Shown: in pieces, positions 1-8,552 of the stretch | Position numbering within the stretch: position 1 is the stretch's first letter | How the letters are laid out: each line of letters opens with the position of its first letter | Assembly (NCBI RefSeq): GCF_002836975.1 | Contig: NZ_NIJK01000042.1 | Coordinates: forward strand, 1 to 36,421 | Length of the DNA stretch: 36,421 nucleotides | Reading direction: 5' to 3' | DNA from: Shewanella indica | GTDB taxonomy: Bacteria; Pseudomonadota; Gammaproteobacteria; Enterobacterales; Shewanellaceae | Notes under the pieces: model-generated | What the model was told of the DNA's origin: nothing | Databases searched by the model: none | The model's input: only the letters and a program-made list of their open reading frames with translations | Made by a program: the position numbers and the translations under genes

Positions 1-343
1 AGCGGCAGTAGAGCATGGTCGAATGCCCAATGAAATCAGCTTTAAGTACGCTTGTCAGTTCATCGCAAGTCAGCTCAAAGTCATGAGCAAAGCGGTGTCA
101 CCAGGTAATACGCCGAAGCGTCTAAACAGTCTGCGAGGAGACTTGTCCATCCTCTTTATAGACAAACGCCCTAAGCCAAATCGGCCTAGGGCGGTAAAAA
201 TATCAAAGACCCGATATCCTGTTAATCACAAGGCAGCTCCGCTTAAGTGAACTACGTTGCCGCAATTGCGGGCCCTTCTTTTTAAAAATCAACAAACTGC
301 GGTTTACCTATCGCTCAAGCTGTTGCTCTCTCGCTCAAGCTGT
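1..343. other. Left-edge intergenic region downstream of csgG
   Basis: No convincing gene is visible here. An open frame at 23-250 on the plus strand has no recognisable domain and no good ribosome binding site, so it is not called. The stretch holds a hairpin that may end the csgEFG transcript (167-193), a perfect 12-bp palindrome CCGCAATTGCGG at 260-271 followed by a short T run, and a 20-bp-period repeat running into the end of csgG. Confidence 0.5.
167..193 (-). terminator. Probable terminator of csgEFG
   Basis: The arms CGCCCTAAGCC (167-177) and GGCCTAGGGCG (183-193) pair over 11 positions with one A-C mismatch and a 5-nt loop. Read on the minus strand the hairpin is followed by TTTGTCT, a modest T-rich tail; the plus strand has no T tract. 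It lies about 150 bases beyond the csgG stop, so it may end that operon. Confidence 0.45.
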
Positions 344-370
344 TTATCCCTGACTCAGGCTGTTGTCGCC
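311..370. repeat. Three 20-bp tandem repeat units across the csgG 3' end
   Basis: Units at 311-330, 331-350 and 351-370 share the core CTCAAGCTGTT (CTCAGGCTGTT in the third). The first two match at about 17 of 20 positions; the third is more diverged. The csgG stop codon (344-346 on the minus strand) lies in the middle unit. Because 20 is not a multiple of three, copy-number change would alter the reading frame at the CsgG C-terminus. Confidence 0.7.
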
Positions 371-1126
371 CGAAGCCTCGGCGCTCCAGTAACCCATGCG
401 GCTCCCCTTATCGATAAGCTCGGAGACCGCCAGTTCTATCGCCTGCAACACACAAAACTGTACCGGCTCATTGGTGGTAAAGCCCACTTCGGCCTCGGCC
501 AGGCGGTTCAAACTGGTGTAACGGAACAGGCCGGCACGCATCTCCTGAGAGAACACCCGCTTGGTGGTATTGACCGACATCAGCACTTTACCTGTGTGTA
601 CATCAACCGCCCTGAGATAAATGGTCACCTGATCTTCCCGGTACAGCTCAGAGGCGCCTATACCGTAGTATTCCACGCCGCTGCCGCCGGTTTCCACGTT
701 GGTTTCATAGCTGATGATCCCGCCTTCCAGAAGCAGCCTGGCATTGGTCAGGGTCGGCACTTCATTATTGCGCCCCTGCTGCTTACCTGAGATCTTGCGC
801 TCGGTCAGCAGGTTCTGCAGCCCTTCCCGCTCCACAGGGGTAAACCACCTGGAGTCCAGCAGAGTCTGCACCAACATGGAAGTAGCCCCCTGGGTCACTG
901 CGGTCGAGAAGGAACTGACATTGGCCTGGGGCTTATATTGCCCGGTCTGATCCCGGAAAGAGTAAACCGCAACCGGGATAGGAAAACGCGGCCCGGGACG
1001 CGACTGCAGCGCCTTCATGGTTTCACTCAAGGGATTTACCTGGGCCTCATTGATATTCAAATCAGGCTTGGGAACCAGGCTGCAGCCCCCCAGTAGTAAC
1101 AGTGAAACCAGTGCCAGCCACCTCAT
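344..1126 (-). CDS. csgG: Curli secretion channel lipoprotein CsgG
   Basis: CsgG forms the outer-membrane pore through which curlin subunits leave the periplasm. The 260-residue product starts with a lipoprotein signal peptide ending LLLLGGC, with the lipidated Cys at about residue 15. The family's conserved run follows: PIPVAVYSFRDQTGQYKP, then FSTAVTQGATSMLVQTL, SRWFTPVEREGL and the EGGIISYETNVETGG transmembrane segment. Length is close to the family norm of roughly 260-280. The start overlaps the csgF stop by four bases (ATGA), which implies translational coupling. Curlin genes csgA/csgB are not in view. The last codons are formed by a small 20-bp tandem repeat. Confidence 0.95.
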   Translation of the reverse strand: MRWLALVSLLLLGGCSLVPKPDLNINEAQVNPLSETMKALQSRPGPRFPIPVAVYSFRDQTGQYKPQANVSSFSTAVTQGATSMLVQTLLDSRWFTPVEREGLQNLLTERKISGKQQGRNNEVPTLTNARLLLEGGIISYETNVETGGSGVEYYGIGASELYREDQVTIYLRAVDVHTGKVLMSVNTTKRVFSQEMRAGLFRYTSLNRLAEAEVGFTTNEPVQFCVLQAIELAVSELIDKGSRMGYWSAEASGDNSLSQG

Positions 1127-1515
1127 GGATTACCTCCATAGATAGGCATCTCTATCACAGTAACTTCGCCGGAAAGCAGGTTGGTAATAGTCAACATCAC
1201 ACCGCTGCCGGTGGAGGCAACTTCGACCCGGTAGTCCCCAGTATCATAAACGCCGTCTGTGATATCACCGTCGGCCACACCGCGGGTGATGGAGTTGATA
1301 ATGTTACGCTCCAGCGACTCCTTGAAGCGGGTAACAAAGTCCTTTTCATTGCCGGCGACCTGATTGTCATTTTGGGCCTGGGCCTTGCTCAGCAGAAACG
1401 AACCGTTGAGAGGGTTACCGCCAAAACTGGGGTTGATTGGGGTATAGACCAGTTCGGTGGTCTGCCCCGAAAAAGCCAGCAAGGCGCCGGCTGCGATTAA
1501 CATCCTGAGTGTCAT
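1123..1515 (-). CDS. csgF: Curli assembly factor CsgF
   Basis: CsgF caps the CsgG pore from the outside and helps the nucleator engage curlin at the cell surface. The 130-residue product has an N-terminal signal peptide. The CsgG-binding N-terminal stretch follows in the form LVYTPINPSFGGNPLNGS, the hallmark of the family. The remainder is a small beta-rich domain. A GGAAG-type ribosome binding site precedes the ATG, 12 bases after csgE ends, and the 3' end overlaps csgG by four bases. The order csgE-csgF-csgG is the classical one. Confidence 0.94.
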   Translation of the reverse strand: MTLRMLIAAGALLAFSGQTTELVYTPINPSFGGNPLNGSFLLSKAQAQNDNQVAGNEKDFVTRFKESLERNIINSITRGVADGDITDGVYDTGDYRVEVASTGSGVMLTITNLLSGEVTVIEMPIYGGNP

Positions 1516-1527
1516 TGTGCTTGCTTC

Positions 1528-1950
1528 CTAAATTCCATCCCAATGGGATCCCAATTCCCCTGTCATGGATTGGGCTCTGACCGAGGCGATATAATCTATG
1601 GTCAAGAGAATCGCCTGTTCGGCCCGCTCCTTGATGGGACTGGCTCTGCGGCCAAAATGGGTTTGGTAAATACGGGTACCGTTAACCTCCAGTGTCAGCA
1701 AGGTGCCGGCCTGAGGGAAAACCGTTTCGTAAAGGGTGACATTGAATCCCTGGGTAAAGGGCAGATCCCGCCAATACCCCGAGTAGTAAAAACCAAAATC
1801 CTTGCCAAAGCGGGTCAGGGTTCTGTCTATGACCAAGCCACTGATCTCTATGTCATCCGCCTCGGCTGCGGCCAACGCCGGAGCAGACGGAAGTGTCAGC
1901 ATCAGTAAGCACAAGATACAGCGCATGGATAACAAGACAGAGTGCGGCAT
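1528..1950 (-). CDS. csgE: Curli specificity factor CsgE
   Basis: CsgE is the periplasmic adaptor that caps CsgG from the inside and selects curlin cargo. The 140-residue product has a signal peptide (cleavage likely after APALA, about residue 27). Family motifs are EISGLVIDRTLTRFGKDF, then FYSGYWRD, FNVTLYE and the IYQTHFGRR segment. The first ATG is chosen because GGGG lies just upstream; a second ATG at 1926 lacks a ribosome binding site. It is the first gene of csgEFG. Only 165 bases separate it from the upstream sensor kinase on the same strand, so read-through is possible. No CsgD-type regulator is in the window. Confidence 0.92.
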   Translation of the reverse strand: MPHSVLLSMRCILCLLMLTLPSAPALAAAEADDIEISGLVIDRTLTRFGKDFGFYYSGYWRDLPFTQGFNVTLYETVFPQAGTLLTLEVNGTRIYQTHFGRRASPIKERAEQAILLTIDYIASVRAQSMTGELGSHWDGI

Positions 1951-2114
1951 TGTCCCCGAAAATTCCCTTTGTTGCCTGAAAAGGCCATTCCTTTAACAAG
2001 AGCATTACATTAACAGCAGCGCCGGAACCGAGTCACCCGCCAGCGACATATTTACCTGAAAAATAGCTATTTCGGCTGAGTCGAGAACCGTTGAAAATCA
2101 CCCGAAAGTATGAC

Positions 2115-3449
2115 TCACTGTTGCGGTAACCATAGCTGAACCAGCAAGCCACCATCCTGACGGTTTTGCAGGCTGAGACGACCGTCGTGAGCCTCGGCAA
2201 TCTCCCGGCAAAGCGCCAGTCCCAGGCCACTGCCCTGAGGCTTGGTGGAATAGAAGGGTAACAGCGCCTGCGACAACACCTCCGCTGACATGCCACTGCC
2301 GCGATCCATCACGCAGATACTGACGCCGGCAACCGGGTCGGCAGCATCGCTGCGCCAACCGGAGCGGCCGGCTATCTGTAGCTCAATCTCCTCAGGCGCC
2401 GAGCCGGACTCATGGGCGTTTTTGAGCAGATTCAGCAACACCTGCTCCAGCTGCACCTCATCGGCCAGCAAAGTCAGCGTAGGGGTCTCGTGGCAGACAA
2501 AGGCGTAATGCTCAGCCAACTCAGGCAGCAAGCGGGCCCATGGAATAACTTGTTGCCTGGGGCTGGGCAGTTTGGCAAAACGGGCATAACCCTCGATAAA
2601 TTGCCCCAGATGATTGGTGCGATTTTCTATGGTATCGAAGATCAGGCTCAGCTTGGGATCGCGGTTCTCCGTGGTCAAGCGCCGACCCGAGTTGACCATG
2701 GAGGCAATAGGCGCCAGCGAGTTATTGAGTTCATGACTGATTACCCGGATCACCTTTTTCCACACCGCCACCTCCTGGCGGTTGAGCTCACGGGTCATCT
2801 GCTTGAGCAGCAGCAACTGATGCTGCTGACCATTGAGGTTGAACTGGCCGCGACTCAGGTGCCAGCTCTGGTTTTCGCCTTCCGGCAAGCCGAGATTGAA
2901 CAGGCCATCGCGCTCACTCTCCAGCATTTGACGCATCTCTTCGCTCACCTTGGCTTTGAGCTCAGAGAGGCTGCTTCCTTCCAGGCCTTTCCTGGCATTG
3001 AACAGATGTTTGGCGGCGTCGTTGGCATAAATGATATGACCCACGCTATCGCACAGCAGCATGATATTGGGCGAGTTTTGAATGACCTTATCCAGCAGCA
3101 ATTCCCGCTGGTAAATATGCTGCCGCTCCTGCCTGAGCCGGGCCGACGCCTCGTTGAACAGTTGAGCCAGTCTATCCAGCTCATTGATGCCGCTGTCCGG
3201 CAACGAGACACTAAAATCTCGATCAATCAGGTTAAGCATGCCGATTTCCAGCCCCGCCAGGCTGTCACCCAGGGTTCGGGTCAACCTAAGCCCTATGCCC
3301 AGCGCTGCCAGCAATCCTGCCACCACCGCCAGCCATAACCATTCAGGTCCCAACCACAACAGACAAAGCCACCCGAGCAGCAAACCCAGCAAGGTGCTCA
3401 GCAGCATGCCCAGCAGCAGCCTGTGTCTTAGACTGAGTCCTCCTGTCAT
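2115..3449 (-). CDS. NtrY-type membrane sensor histidine kinase
   Basis: This is the sensor partner of the adjoining sigma-54 response regulator. The 444-residue product has two membrane helices near the N-terminus (about 10-55) with almost no periplasmic loop, a HAMP-like linker, a PAS-like domain (about 120-160) and a kinase core. Visible boxes are the H-box VISHELNNSLAPI with phospho-acceptor His at about 239, the N-box LLNLLKNAHES, G1 DRGSGM, F-box PFYSTK and G2 GSGLGLAL, so all catalytic elements are present. The short periplasmic part suggests sensing within the membrane or cytoplasm, which is an inference. Its ATG overlaps the regulator stop (ATGA), so the two are co-translated. The signal is unknown. 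Confidence 0.9.
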   Translation of the reverse strand: MTGGLSLRHRLLLGMLLSTLLGLLLGWLCLLWLGPEWLWLAVVAGLLAALGIGLRLTRTLGDSLAGLEIGMLNLIDRDFSVSLPDSGINELDRLAQLFNEASARLRQERQHIYQRELLLDKVIQNSPNIMLLCDSVGHIIYANDAAKHLFNARKGLEGSSLSELKAKVSEEMRQMLESERDGLFNLGLPEGENQSWHLSRGQFNLNGQQHQLLLLKQMTRELNRQEVAVWKKVIRVISHELNNSLAPIASMVNSGRRLTTENRDPKLSLIFDTIENRTNHLGQFIEGYARFAKLPSPRQQVIPWARLLPELAEHYAFVCHETPTLTLLADEVQLEQVLLNLLKNAHESGSAPEEIELQIAGRSGWRSDAADPVAGVSICVMDRGSGMSAEVLSQALLPFYSTKPQGSGLGLALCREIAEAHDGRLSLQNRQDGGLLVQLWLPQQ

Positions 3450-4879
3450 GCCTGCCTCTTGCCGTCGATACCAAACTTCTCCATCCGCCGATAGAGCGCC
3501 TGACGGCTGATGCCAAATGACTTGGCAACCCTGGCGATAACGCCGCCGTGCTCAGCCAGCGCCGCTTCTATTTCCGCCTTACCCGGCTCCTCTGCCCCGG
3601 CTTGTTGGCCTTGGCTCTGTGGAGCTTGGCCGACACTTGAATCCAAGATAGTTTTCGAGGCGGTTGCCGCTGCCAAACCGAAATCACTGCAGCTCAAGGA
3701 CTCGCCGCGACTCAGCAAAACCGCGCGTTTACAGGCGTTCTCCAGCTCGCGTACATTGCCGGGCCAGTCGTGGGCCAGCAGTGCCTCTTTGGCACTCTTG
3801 TCCAACGTAAGGCTCTTGCTCAGCGCCGAGCTCTTGTTCAAGGCCGCGGCCGCGGCGGCACAAAAGTGTTCCACCAGCGGCAAGATGTCGTCTTTGCGCT
3901 GCGCCAATGGTGGCAATGCCAGTTCCACCACATTGAGGCGATAGAAAAGATCCTCGCGAAAACGGCCTTCGATAATGTCCTGGCGCAGATCGGCGTTGGT
4001 GGCACTCAGCAGCCTGACCTTGACCTTACGGGTCTGGTGGCTGCCCAGGCGTTCAAACTCGCCCGTCTGCAATACCCGCAGCAGTTTTATCTGCCCGGAC
4101 AGCGGCAGGTTGCCTATCTCATCCAGAAACAGGGTACCGCCATCGGCCGCTTCGAAACGGCCGATACGGGCCTTGGTGGCGCCGGTAAATGCACCGGCCT
4201 CGGCGCCAAACAGCTCGGCTTCCATCAACTCCATCGGCAAGGCGCCGACATTGACCTTGATAAGCGGCTTGTGTTTCAGCGGCGAATTGGCGTGCAGTAT
4301 GTCCGCCAGTTTATCCTTGCCTGCGCCATTGGGGCCGGTGATCAGCACTGAGACATCCGAGCGTGCCAGTTGCAACGCCAGATCAACACAGCGCTCCATG
4401 GCAGCGCTGGCAAATACCAAACCACAGAGATCGGCGCCGTCGAATGCCGCCTGCCGTTGCTGCTCACGCTGCTGCAACTGCTGGTTATCCTGTTGCAGCT
4501 TGTAGAGGGAAATCAGGTTGGCGACACTGTTGAGCAACTTGTTGTCATCCCAGGGCTTGGCCAGATAATCGGCGGCCCCGGCCTTCATCAATTCCACTGC
4601 CATTTCCAGCTCGGTCCAGGCAGTGAGCAAGATGATTGGCAGTTGCGGCTGGCGACTGCGCAAGGCGTGAAACAGCTCCCGCCCTTCCTCCCCCGAGGTG
4701 GTGTCGCGGCTGAAATTCATGTCCTGGATCACCAGGCTGACCTCTTCTTGCTCAATAAAGTACAGCGCCTCCTGAGGGCTCTGACAACTGAGCGGCCGGT
4801 AACCAGCAATTTCCAACATCAGCGACAACGCCTGACATACGGCCTGATTGTCATCGACAACGAGTACAGTATCCATCAT
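3446..4879 (-). CDS. NtrC-family sigma-54 response regulator
   Basis: This is an enhancer-binding activator for RNA polymerase carrying sigma-54. The 477-residue product has a receiver domain (acidic pair D9-D10, phospho-acceptor D53, the Thr of LLTAW, the Lys of AKPW). The AAA+ domain has Walker A GPNGAGK, the sigma-54 contact loop GAFTGA and Walker B GTLFLDEIG. A Fis-type helix-turn-helix (VAKSFGISRQALYRRM) ends the protein. The DMNFSRDTTSGEEG segment after D53 is typical of regulators paired with NtrY-like kinases. It lies 124 bases after the ABC permease genes on the same strand. The sigma-54 promoter and palindromes upstream of the efflux operon (9866-9993) make that operon the likely target. 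Confidence 0.93.
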   Translation of the reverse strand: MMDTVLVVDDNQAVCQALSLMLEIAGYRPLSCQSPQEALYFIEQEEVSLVIQDMNFSRDTTSGEEGRELFHALRSRQPQLPIILLTAWTELEMAVELMKAGAADYLAKPWDDNKLLNSVANLISLYKLQQDNQQLQQREQQRQAAFDGADLCGLVFASAAMERCVDLALQLARSDVSVLITGPNGAGKDKLADILHANSPLKHKPLIKVNVGALPMELMEAELFGAEAGAFTGATKARIGRFEAADGGTLFLDEIGNLPLSGQIKLLRVLQTGEFERLGSHQTRKVKVRLLSATNADLRQDIIEGRFREDLFYRLNVVELALPPLAQRKDDILPLVEHFCAAAAAALNKSSALSKSLTLDKSAKEALLAHDWPGNVRELENACKRAVLLSRGESLSCSDFGLAAATASKTILDSSVGQAPQSQGQQAGAEEPGKAEIEAALAEHGGVIARVAKSFGISRQALYRRMEKFGIDGKRQA

Positions 4880-5002
4880 GCCTGCTTGTTACATCCTGTT
4901 ATATCTATTGTAAAAATTATGAGTAAAACTAACCTAAAGCTGCCGCCAACGCGAGCCAAACTGCATGAGCCATGCCGTCGACTCGAATGGGCGGCAGGCG
5001 GT

Positions 5003-6203
5003 TCAGACGCTGCGGGTCGCCATTGCCGGTGAGATATTCGCCGCCCTGCGGGCAGGCAATACCACAGCCACTGTCGTCACCAGCAACATGCCCACCACTG
5101 TCAGCAGCGGATAGATGAGGTCGAGCTGTGGCAGGTCATAGTGCTGCATCAGTTGTTGCCCCAACACCACGGCAAGACAAGCCCCCAACAGCCCTCCGGC
5201 GATACAGATAAGGTAGTTTTCCGTCAGAAACAGACTCAGGATATCGGCCTTGGTGGCCCCCCAAGGCCCGCCGGGTGCCAATCTGTTTGGTGCGGCGCTG
5301 AATGTTGAACATCACCATACCGGTCAGACCCAAACTGGTGATCAGCAGCAGCAAAATCACCATCATGGACAGTACGCTGACCATGAGCTCGTGGTCACGA
5401 TAGGAGCTTTGCTTTACTTCCTGGATGGATTGGAAATCATCGATCACCCGATTGGGGTTTTCCTTCATCAAGGCCTCGAGGATCTGCTCTTTCAACGCCT
5501 TGTGATGCTCGCTCGGCGCCCGCACCATGTAGAAATGCCCAGTGTAATCGACGTTCTGGATCAGGCTGTACTCGAGATCTTTGCTGTCCACCCAGGCACC
5601 CTGCAGTTTGTCGACCACACCTATCACTGTGACATTCTCGTCCCTGTCGGCCCAGAGGGTCTTACCCACGGCGGACTCGCTGGGCCAAACCTCATCGGCC
5701 AGCGCCTTGCTGATGATCACCAGCTTATTGCTGCCGTTAACATCATCATTAATCTCGTTGGCGTAGAAGTTACGCCCATCCACCAACTTGACCCCCAAGG
5801 TTTCCAGGGTGTGCTCTGTCCCCAGGTACATGGCAAGCTGAGGCGTCGTCTTGGACGTTTCCGGATCCGGCCCCAGATTCAGCGTGGTGGACCAGCCACT
5901 GCCACTGAGCGGCAACATATTGGTGGACGTCGCCGTGACGACATTGGGCAGGCGGCGGAGGATCTGCTGGTCGACCTTGTTCTGCAGCTTGGTATCTATA
6001 TTGGGGTCGAAGTTGTAGACGGTAAAGGCCAAGATCTCCTGCTCGGCAATCCCGGAATCACGCTGCATCATGGTCAAACGTTCATGGATAATAAAGCTGG
6101 CATTGGCGACTATGGCCACCGATAAGATGATCTGCATCAGCAGTAGTATCGGGCCGCTCTTGCTGCGCATCAGGCTGCTGAAAACCGGTTTAATATTTAG
6201 CAT
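5003..6203 (-). pseudogene. FtsX/MacB-type ABC permease, frameshifted
   Basis: This would be the second of two permease subunits of the efflux transporter. The reading frame starts at the ATG at 6201-6203, 10 bases after the previous gene, with AAGGGA ahead of it. It runs through the N-terminal helix, the MacB-type periplasmic domain and the RRTKQIGTRRALG motif. It then shifts at a run of six C at 5257-5262 (six G in the coding strand). The next frame continues exactly with ATKADILSLFLTENYLICIAGG and the last two membrane helices to a stop at 5003. Removing one base restores a normal protein of about 400 residues. It may be a real mutation, a slippery tract, or a sequencing error. Confidence 0.85.
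5257..5262. other. Homopolymer run at the permease frameshift
   Basis: Six consecutive C on the plus strand. With five, the permease frame would read RRALGATKADIL without a break; with six it runs into an unrelated tail. It is therefore either the mutation point or a base-calling problem. Confidence 0.8.
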
Positions 6204-6213
6204 AGTCAATCCC

Positions 6214-7524
6214 TTACTGGCTCTTGAGGTAAACGCTTGGTTTAGTGCGGCACACAACCCAAGCCGGATAAAGACCCGCCAACATGGCGGTACCTACCGC
6301 TATCCCGGGGGTGATAAACCACATACTCAAAGACAGGTGCGTCAGCCCTTCGGCAACCCCGAAGCGCGCCGACAGGCTATAGAGTGCTCCCCAGGCCCAG
6401 GCGAGGCCGAGAAAACCACCCAACAGCCCAATCACGCCCACCTCGACCATGTATTGAGAGAAGATCTGCCCGCGGCTGGCCCCAATGGCGCGGCGCACGC
6501 CAACCTCGGGAGCTCGCTTAAGGAACTTGGTCAGCATCAACCCCAGAATATTGACCAGGCAAACACTGAGAAACAGTATGCTCAGCCCCACCAGAATCTT
6601 ATTGTCCTCGGGCACTACGTGATTTTTCTCCAGCCAGGCGTCTACATCGGACAGCTGCGCCGACTCAGAGGGAGACTTGCCATCGGTAAAGCGCCCCAGT
6701 TCTTTTTGCTGCTCGACATACTGAGCGAGGAAGTTCTTATAGGCGGCTCTGTCTTCTGCGCTTGGCAGATCGACCCAGTACTCGAGCCAGACTTTCTCTG
6801 AAACCAGTCGGTCCTGATAGTTGTCCAGACGCTCATACTTCCAACCTGAGACATTTCCCCAAACCGGAAACTCTTCATGGGCGGCCAGCGAAAACGGAAT
6901 ATACACCTGCTCGGCACTGGCAAAGGCGCCGCTGGTAGGATCGTAATACTTGGGCTGAGGGTTCCAGTCAGCTATCACGCCCACCACCTGAAAGGGTTTG
7001 CGGTTGAGATAGACCGTCTTGCCGACGCTGTTCTCGCCGCCAAACAGCTTCTGGTTCAGCTTTCTGCCGATAACCACTTGATAGGCCGCTTGCTCGTCCA
7101 CTGATTTGTCCCAAACATTGCCATAGAGAAAAGGCACTTCGAACAGCGAGAAGAAGCCGCGGTCTGTCACCCTGACGCCCTGCAACATGGGCAGAACTTC
7201 AGGGGCATCCGTTTGCACCGCCATACCACTGCGGAACATGGCGGCCTGCGATTTGGGGAGCTCCCCCTTACGCAGATTCATGGCATCCTGAAAAGTGATC
7301 AGCGAGTTAAACTCATCCCAGGAATCGGGTCCCTGGCTCCACAGCTGCACTGTGTTGAGTTGCTCGGCGCGATCCCCGGCCGGATTGAAGGACATCATGC
7401 TGTACACGTTCAGCGTGGTGATGGTGATCCCTATCCCCACAGAGATGGCCAACACCATCAACAGCGACAATATCGGCGTCTTTTTGATGCTGCGCCAGGC
7501 CAGGTCAACATAGTAAATAAACAT
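6214..7524 (-). CDS. FtsX/MacB-type ABC permease
   Basis: This is the first permease subunit of the efflux operon. The 436-residue product has an N-terminal membrane helix (about 15-40), a large periplasmic MacB-type core domain with the segment GVRVTDRGFFSLFEVPFLYG and RKLNQKLFGGENSVGKTVYL, and three C-terminal helices. The coupling motif EVGVRRAIGASRGQIFSQYM lies between helices two and three. It sits between the ATPase (11-base gap) and the second permease (10-base gap), giving an ATPase plus two-permease set as in transporters working with a MacA-like adaptor. The substrate cannot be read from the sequence; drug, peptide or lipid export are the usual options. Confidence 0.9.
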   Translation of the reverse strand: MFIYYVDLAWRSIKKTPILSLLMVLAISVGIGITITTLNVYSMMSFNPAGDRAEQLNTVQLWSQGPDSWDEFNSLITFQDAMNLRKGELPKSQAAMFRSGMAVQTDAPEVLPMLQGVRVTDRGFFSLFEVPFLYGNVWDKSVDEQAAYQVVIGRKLNQKLFGGENSVGKTVYLNRKPFQVVGVIADWNPQPKYYDPTSGAFASAEQVYIPFSLAAHEEFPVWGNVSGWKYERLDNYQDRLVSEKVWLEYWVDLPSAEDRAAYKNFLAQYVEQQKELGRFTDGKSPSESAQLSDVDAWLEKNHVVPEDNKILVGLSILFLSVCLVNILGLMLTKFLKRAPEVGVRRAIGASRGQIFSQYMVEVGVIGLLGGFLGLAWAWGALYSLSARFGVAEGLTHLSLSMWFITPGIAVGTAMLAGLYPAWVVCRTKPSVYLKSQ

Positions 7525-7535
7525 GCTCGCGCTCC

Positions 7536-8258
7536 TTAGCTGGCCACTTGTTCGGCCACATCCAGCTGCGGCGCCTGTTCGGTTTGATAACGGCTGAAGT
7601 CACACACCTGGCCATCCACTATCTGGATATTGCGCTGGGCGCGGCGGGCCAGCTCCGGGTCATGGGTTACCATAATGATGGTCGTGCCGGCCTTGTTGAT
7701 CTCCTCCAGCAGTTCCATCACCTGGCGGGCCATCAGGCTGTCCAAGTTACCCGTAGGTTCGTCGGCGAGCAGGAATCTCGGCTCCCCGGCCAAGGCGCGG
7801 GCGATGGCCACCCGCTGCTGCTGACCACCCGAGAGTTGTGAGGGCAGATGCTTCATCCTCGCCCCCAGGCCCACCTGCTCCAGCGCCTGCTTCACCCGCT
7901 TCTGGCGCTCCTTGGCGCCAAAGCCGCGATAACGCAGTGGTACTTCAACATTCTCTGCCAGATTCAAGTCGGGGATAAGGTTAAAACCCTGAAAGATAAA
8001 GCCAATTTTCTCATTGCGAATGGCCGCAGCCTTGTTGTCATTCAGGTTGGAGATATTGACATCATCAAGAAAATACTCGCCATGGGTAAAGCCTTCGAGC
8101 AGACCGGCGATATTGAGAAAGGTGGTTTTACCCGAGCCCGACGGTCCGGTCACGGCAACAAACTCCCCCTCTTTCACCGACAGATTGAAATCCCGTAACG
8201 CATGGGTTTCCACTAAATCCGTTTTGAACACCTTGTTGATATTTTTCATGGTTAACAT
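7536..8258 (-). CDS. MacB/LolD-type ABC transporter ATPase
   Basis: This is the ATP-hydrolysing subunit of the efflux system, cytoplasmic and membrane-associated. The 240-residue product contains Walker A GPSGSGKTT (about 38-46), a Q-loop FIFQGFNL, signature LSGGQQQRVAIARAL (about 142-156), Walker B FLLADEPTGNLDS and H-loop MVTHD. This is the pattern of the LolD/MacB/FtsE group. AAGGAACT precedes the ATG by 8 bases; a second ATG three codons in is possible. A short tail after the H-loop is not recognised. The permease gene follows after 11 bases. Confidence 0.93.
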   Translation of the reverse strand: MLTMKNINKVFKTDLVETHALRDFNLSVKEGEFVAVTGPSGSGKTTFLNIAGLLEGFTHGEYFLDDVNISNLNDNKAAAIRNEKIGFIFQGFNLIPDLNLAENVEVPLRYRGFGAKERQKRVKQALEQVGLGARMKHLPSQLSGGQQQRVAIARALAGEPRFLLADEPTGNLDSLMARQVMELLEEINKAGTTIIMVTHDPELARRAQRNIQIVDGQVCDFSRYQTEQAPQLDVAEQVAS

Positions 8259-8293
8259 GGTTTTAGTTCCTTATTTTTGCGTTATTCGGTGGG

Positions 8294-8542
8294 TTATTTT
8301 AGTTTCGTCAGGGCAGACAGACATTGCCCAAACCACTGGCCCGGCGCCATCGCGGCATGGCTGAAATCGGCAACTTGCCCCGGCTCGGCCGACACAGAGT
8401 TGACTGTGGTGGCTTCGATAAGATTGAGTCCCAGCAGAAACCAGTCCGAGGTATCTCGGGTATAGATCAGAGTCGCCACCAGCAACAGCAGCAGAGCCAG
8501 GGCCGCCACCAGACGTTCGGTGTTGAAGTTTTCGGTTTTCAT
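8294..8542 (-). CDS. Small one-helix membrane protein of the efflux operon
   Basis: Unrecognised. The 82-residue product has a charged N-terminus, one hydrophobic helix (about 10-28, LVAALALLLLLVATLIY), and a polar tail of about 50 residues that would lie in the periplasm. The ATG at 8542 is chosen because GGAGAGAAGA precedes it; an in-frame start at 8581 would overlap the adaptor gene and has no such site. It lies 10 bases after the adaptor gene and 35 before the ATPase gene, so it is almost surely co-transcribed. It could be an accessory subunit or regulator of the transporter. No family was recognised. Confidence 0.7.
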   Translation of the reverse strand: MKTENFNTERLVAALALLLLLVATLIYTRDTSDWFLLGLNLIEATTVNSVSAEPGQVADFSHAAMAPGQWFGQCLSALTKLK

Positions 8543-8552
8543 TCTTCTCTCC

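Noticed and set aside
23..250. Open frame at the left edge
   Set aside because: No domain, no good ribosome binding site, and it runs through the hairpin at 167-193.
2412..3338. Plus-strand open frame (308 codons)
   Set aside because: Antisense to the kinase gene, whose catalytic boxes are all present in the sense frame.
5250..6125. Plus-strand open frame (291 codons)
   Set aside because: Antisense shadow of the frameshifted permease; the product is not family-like.
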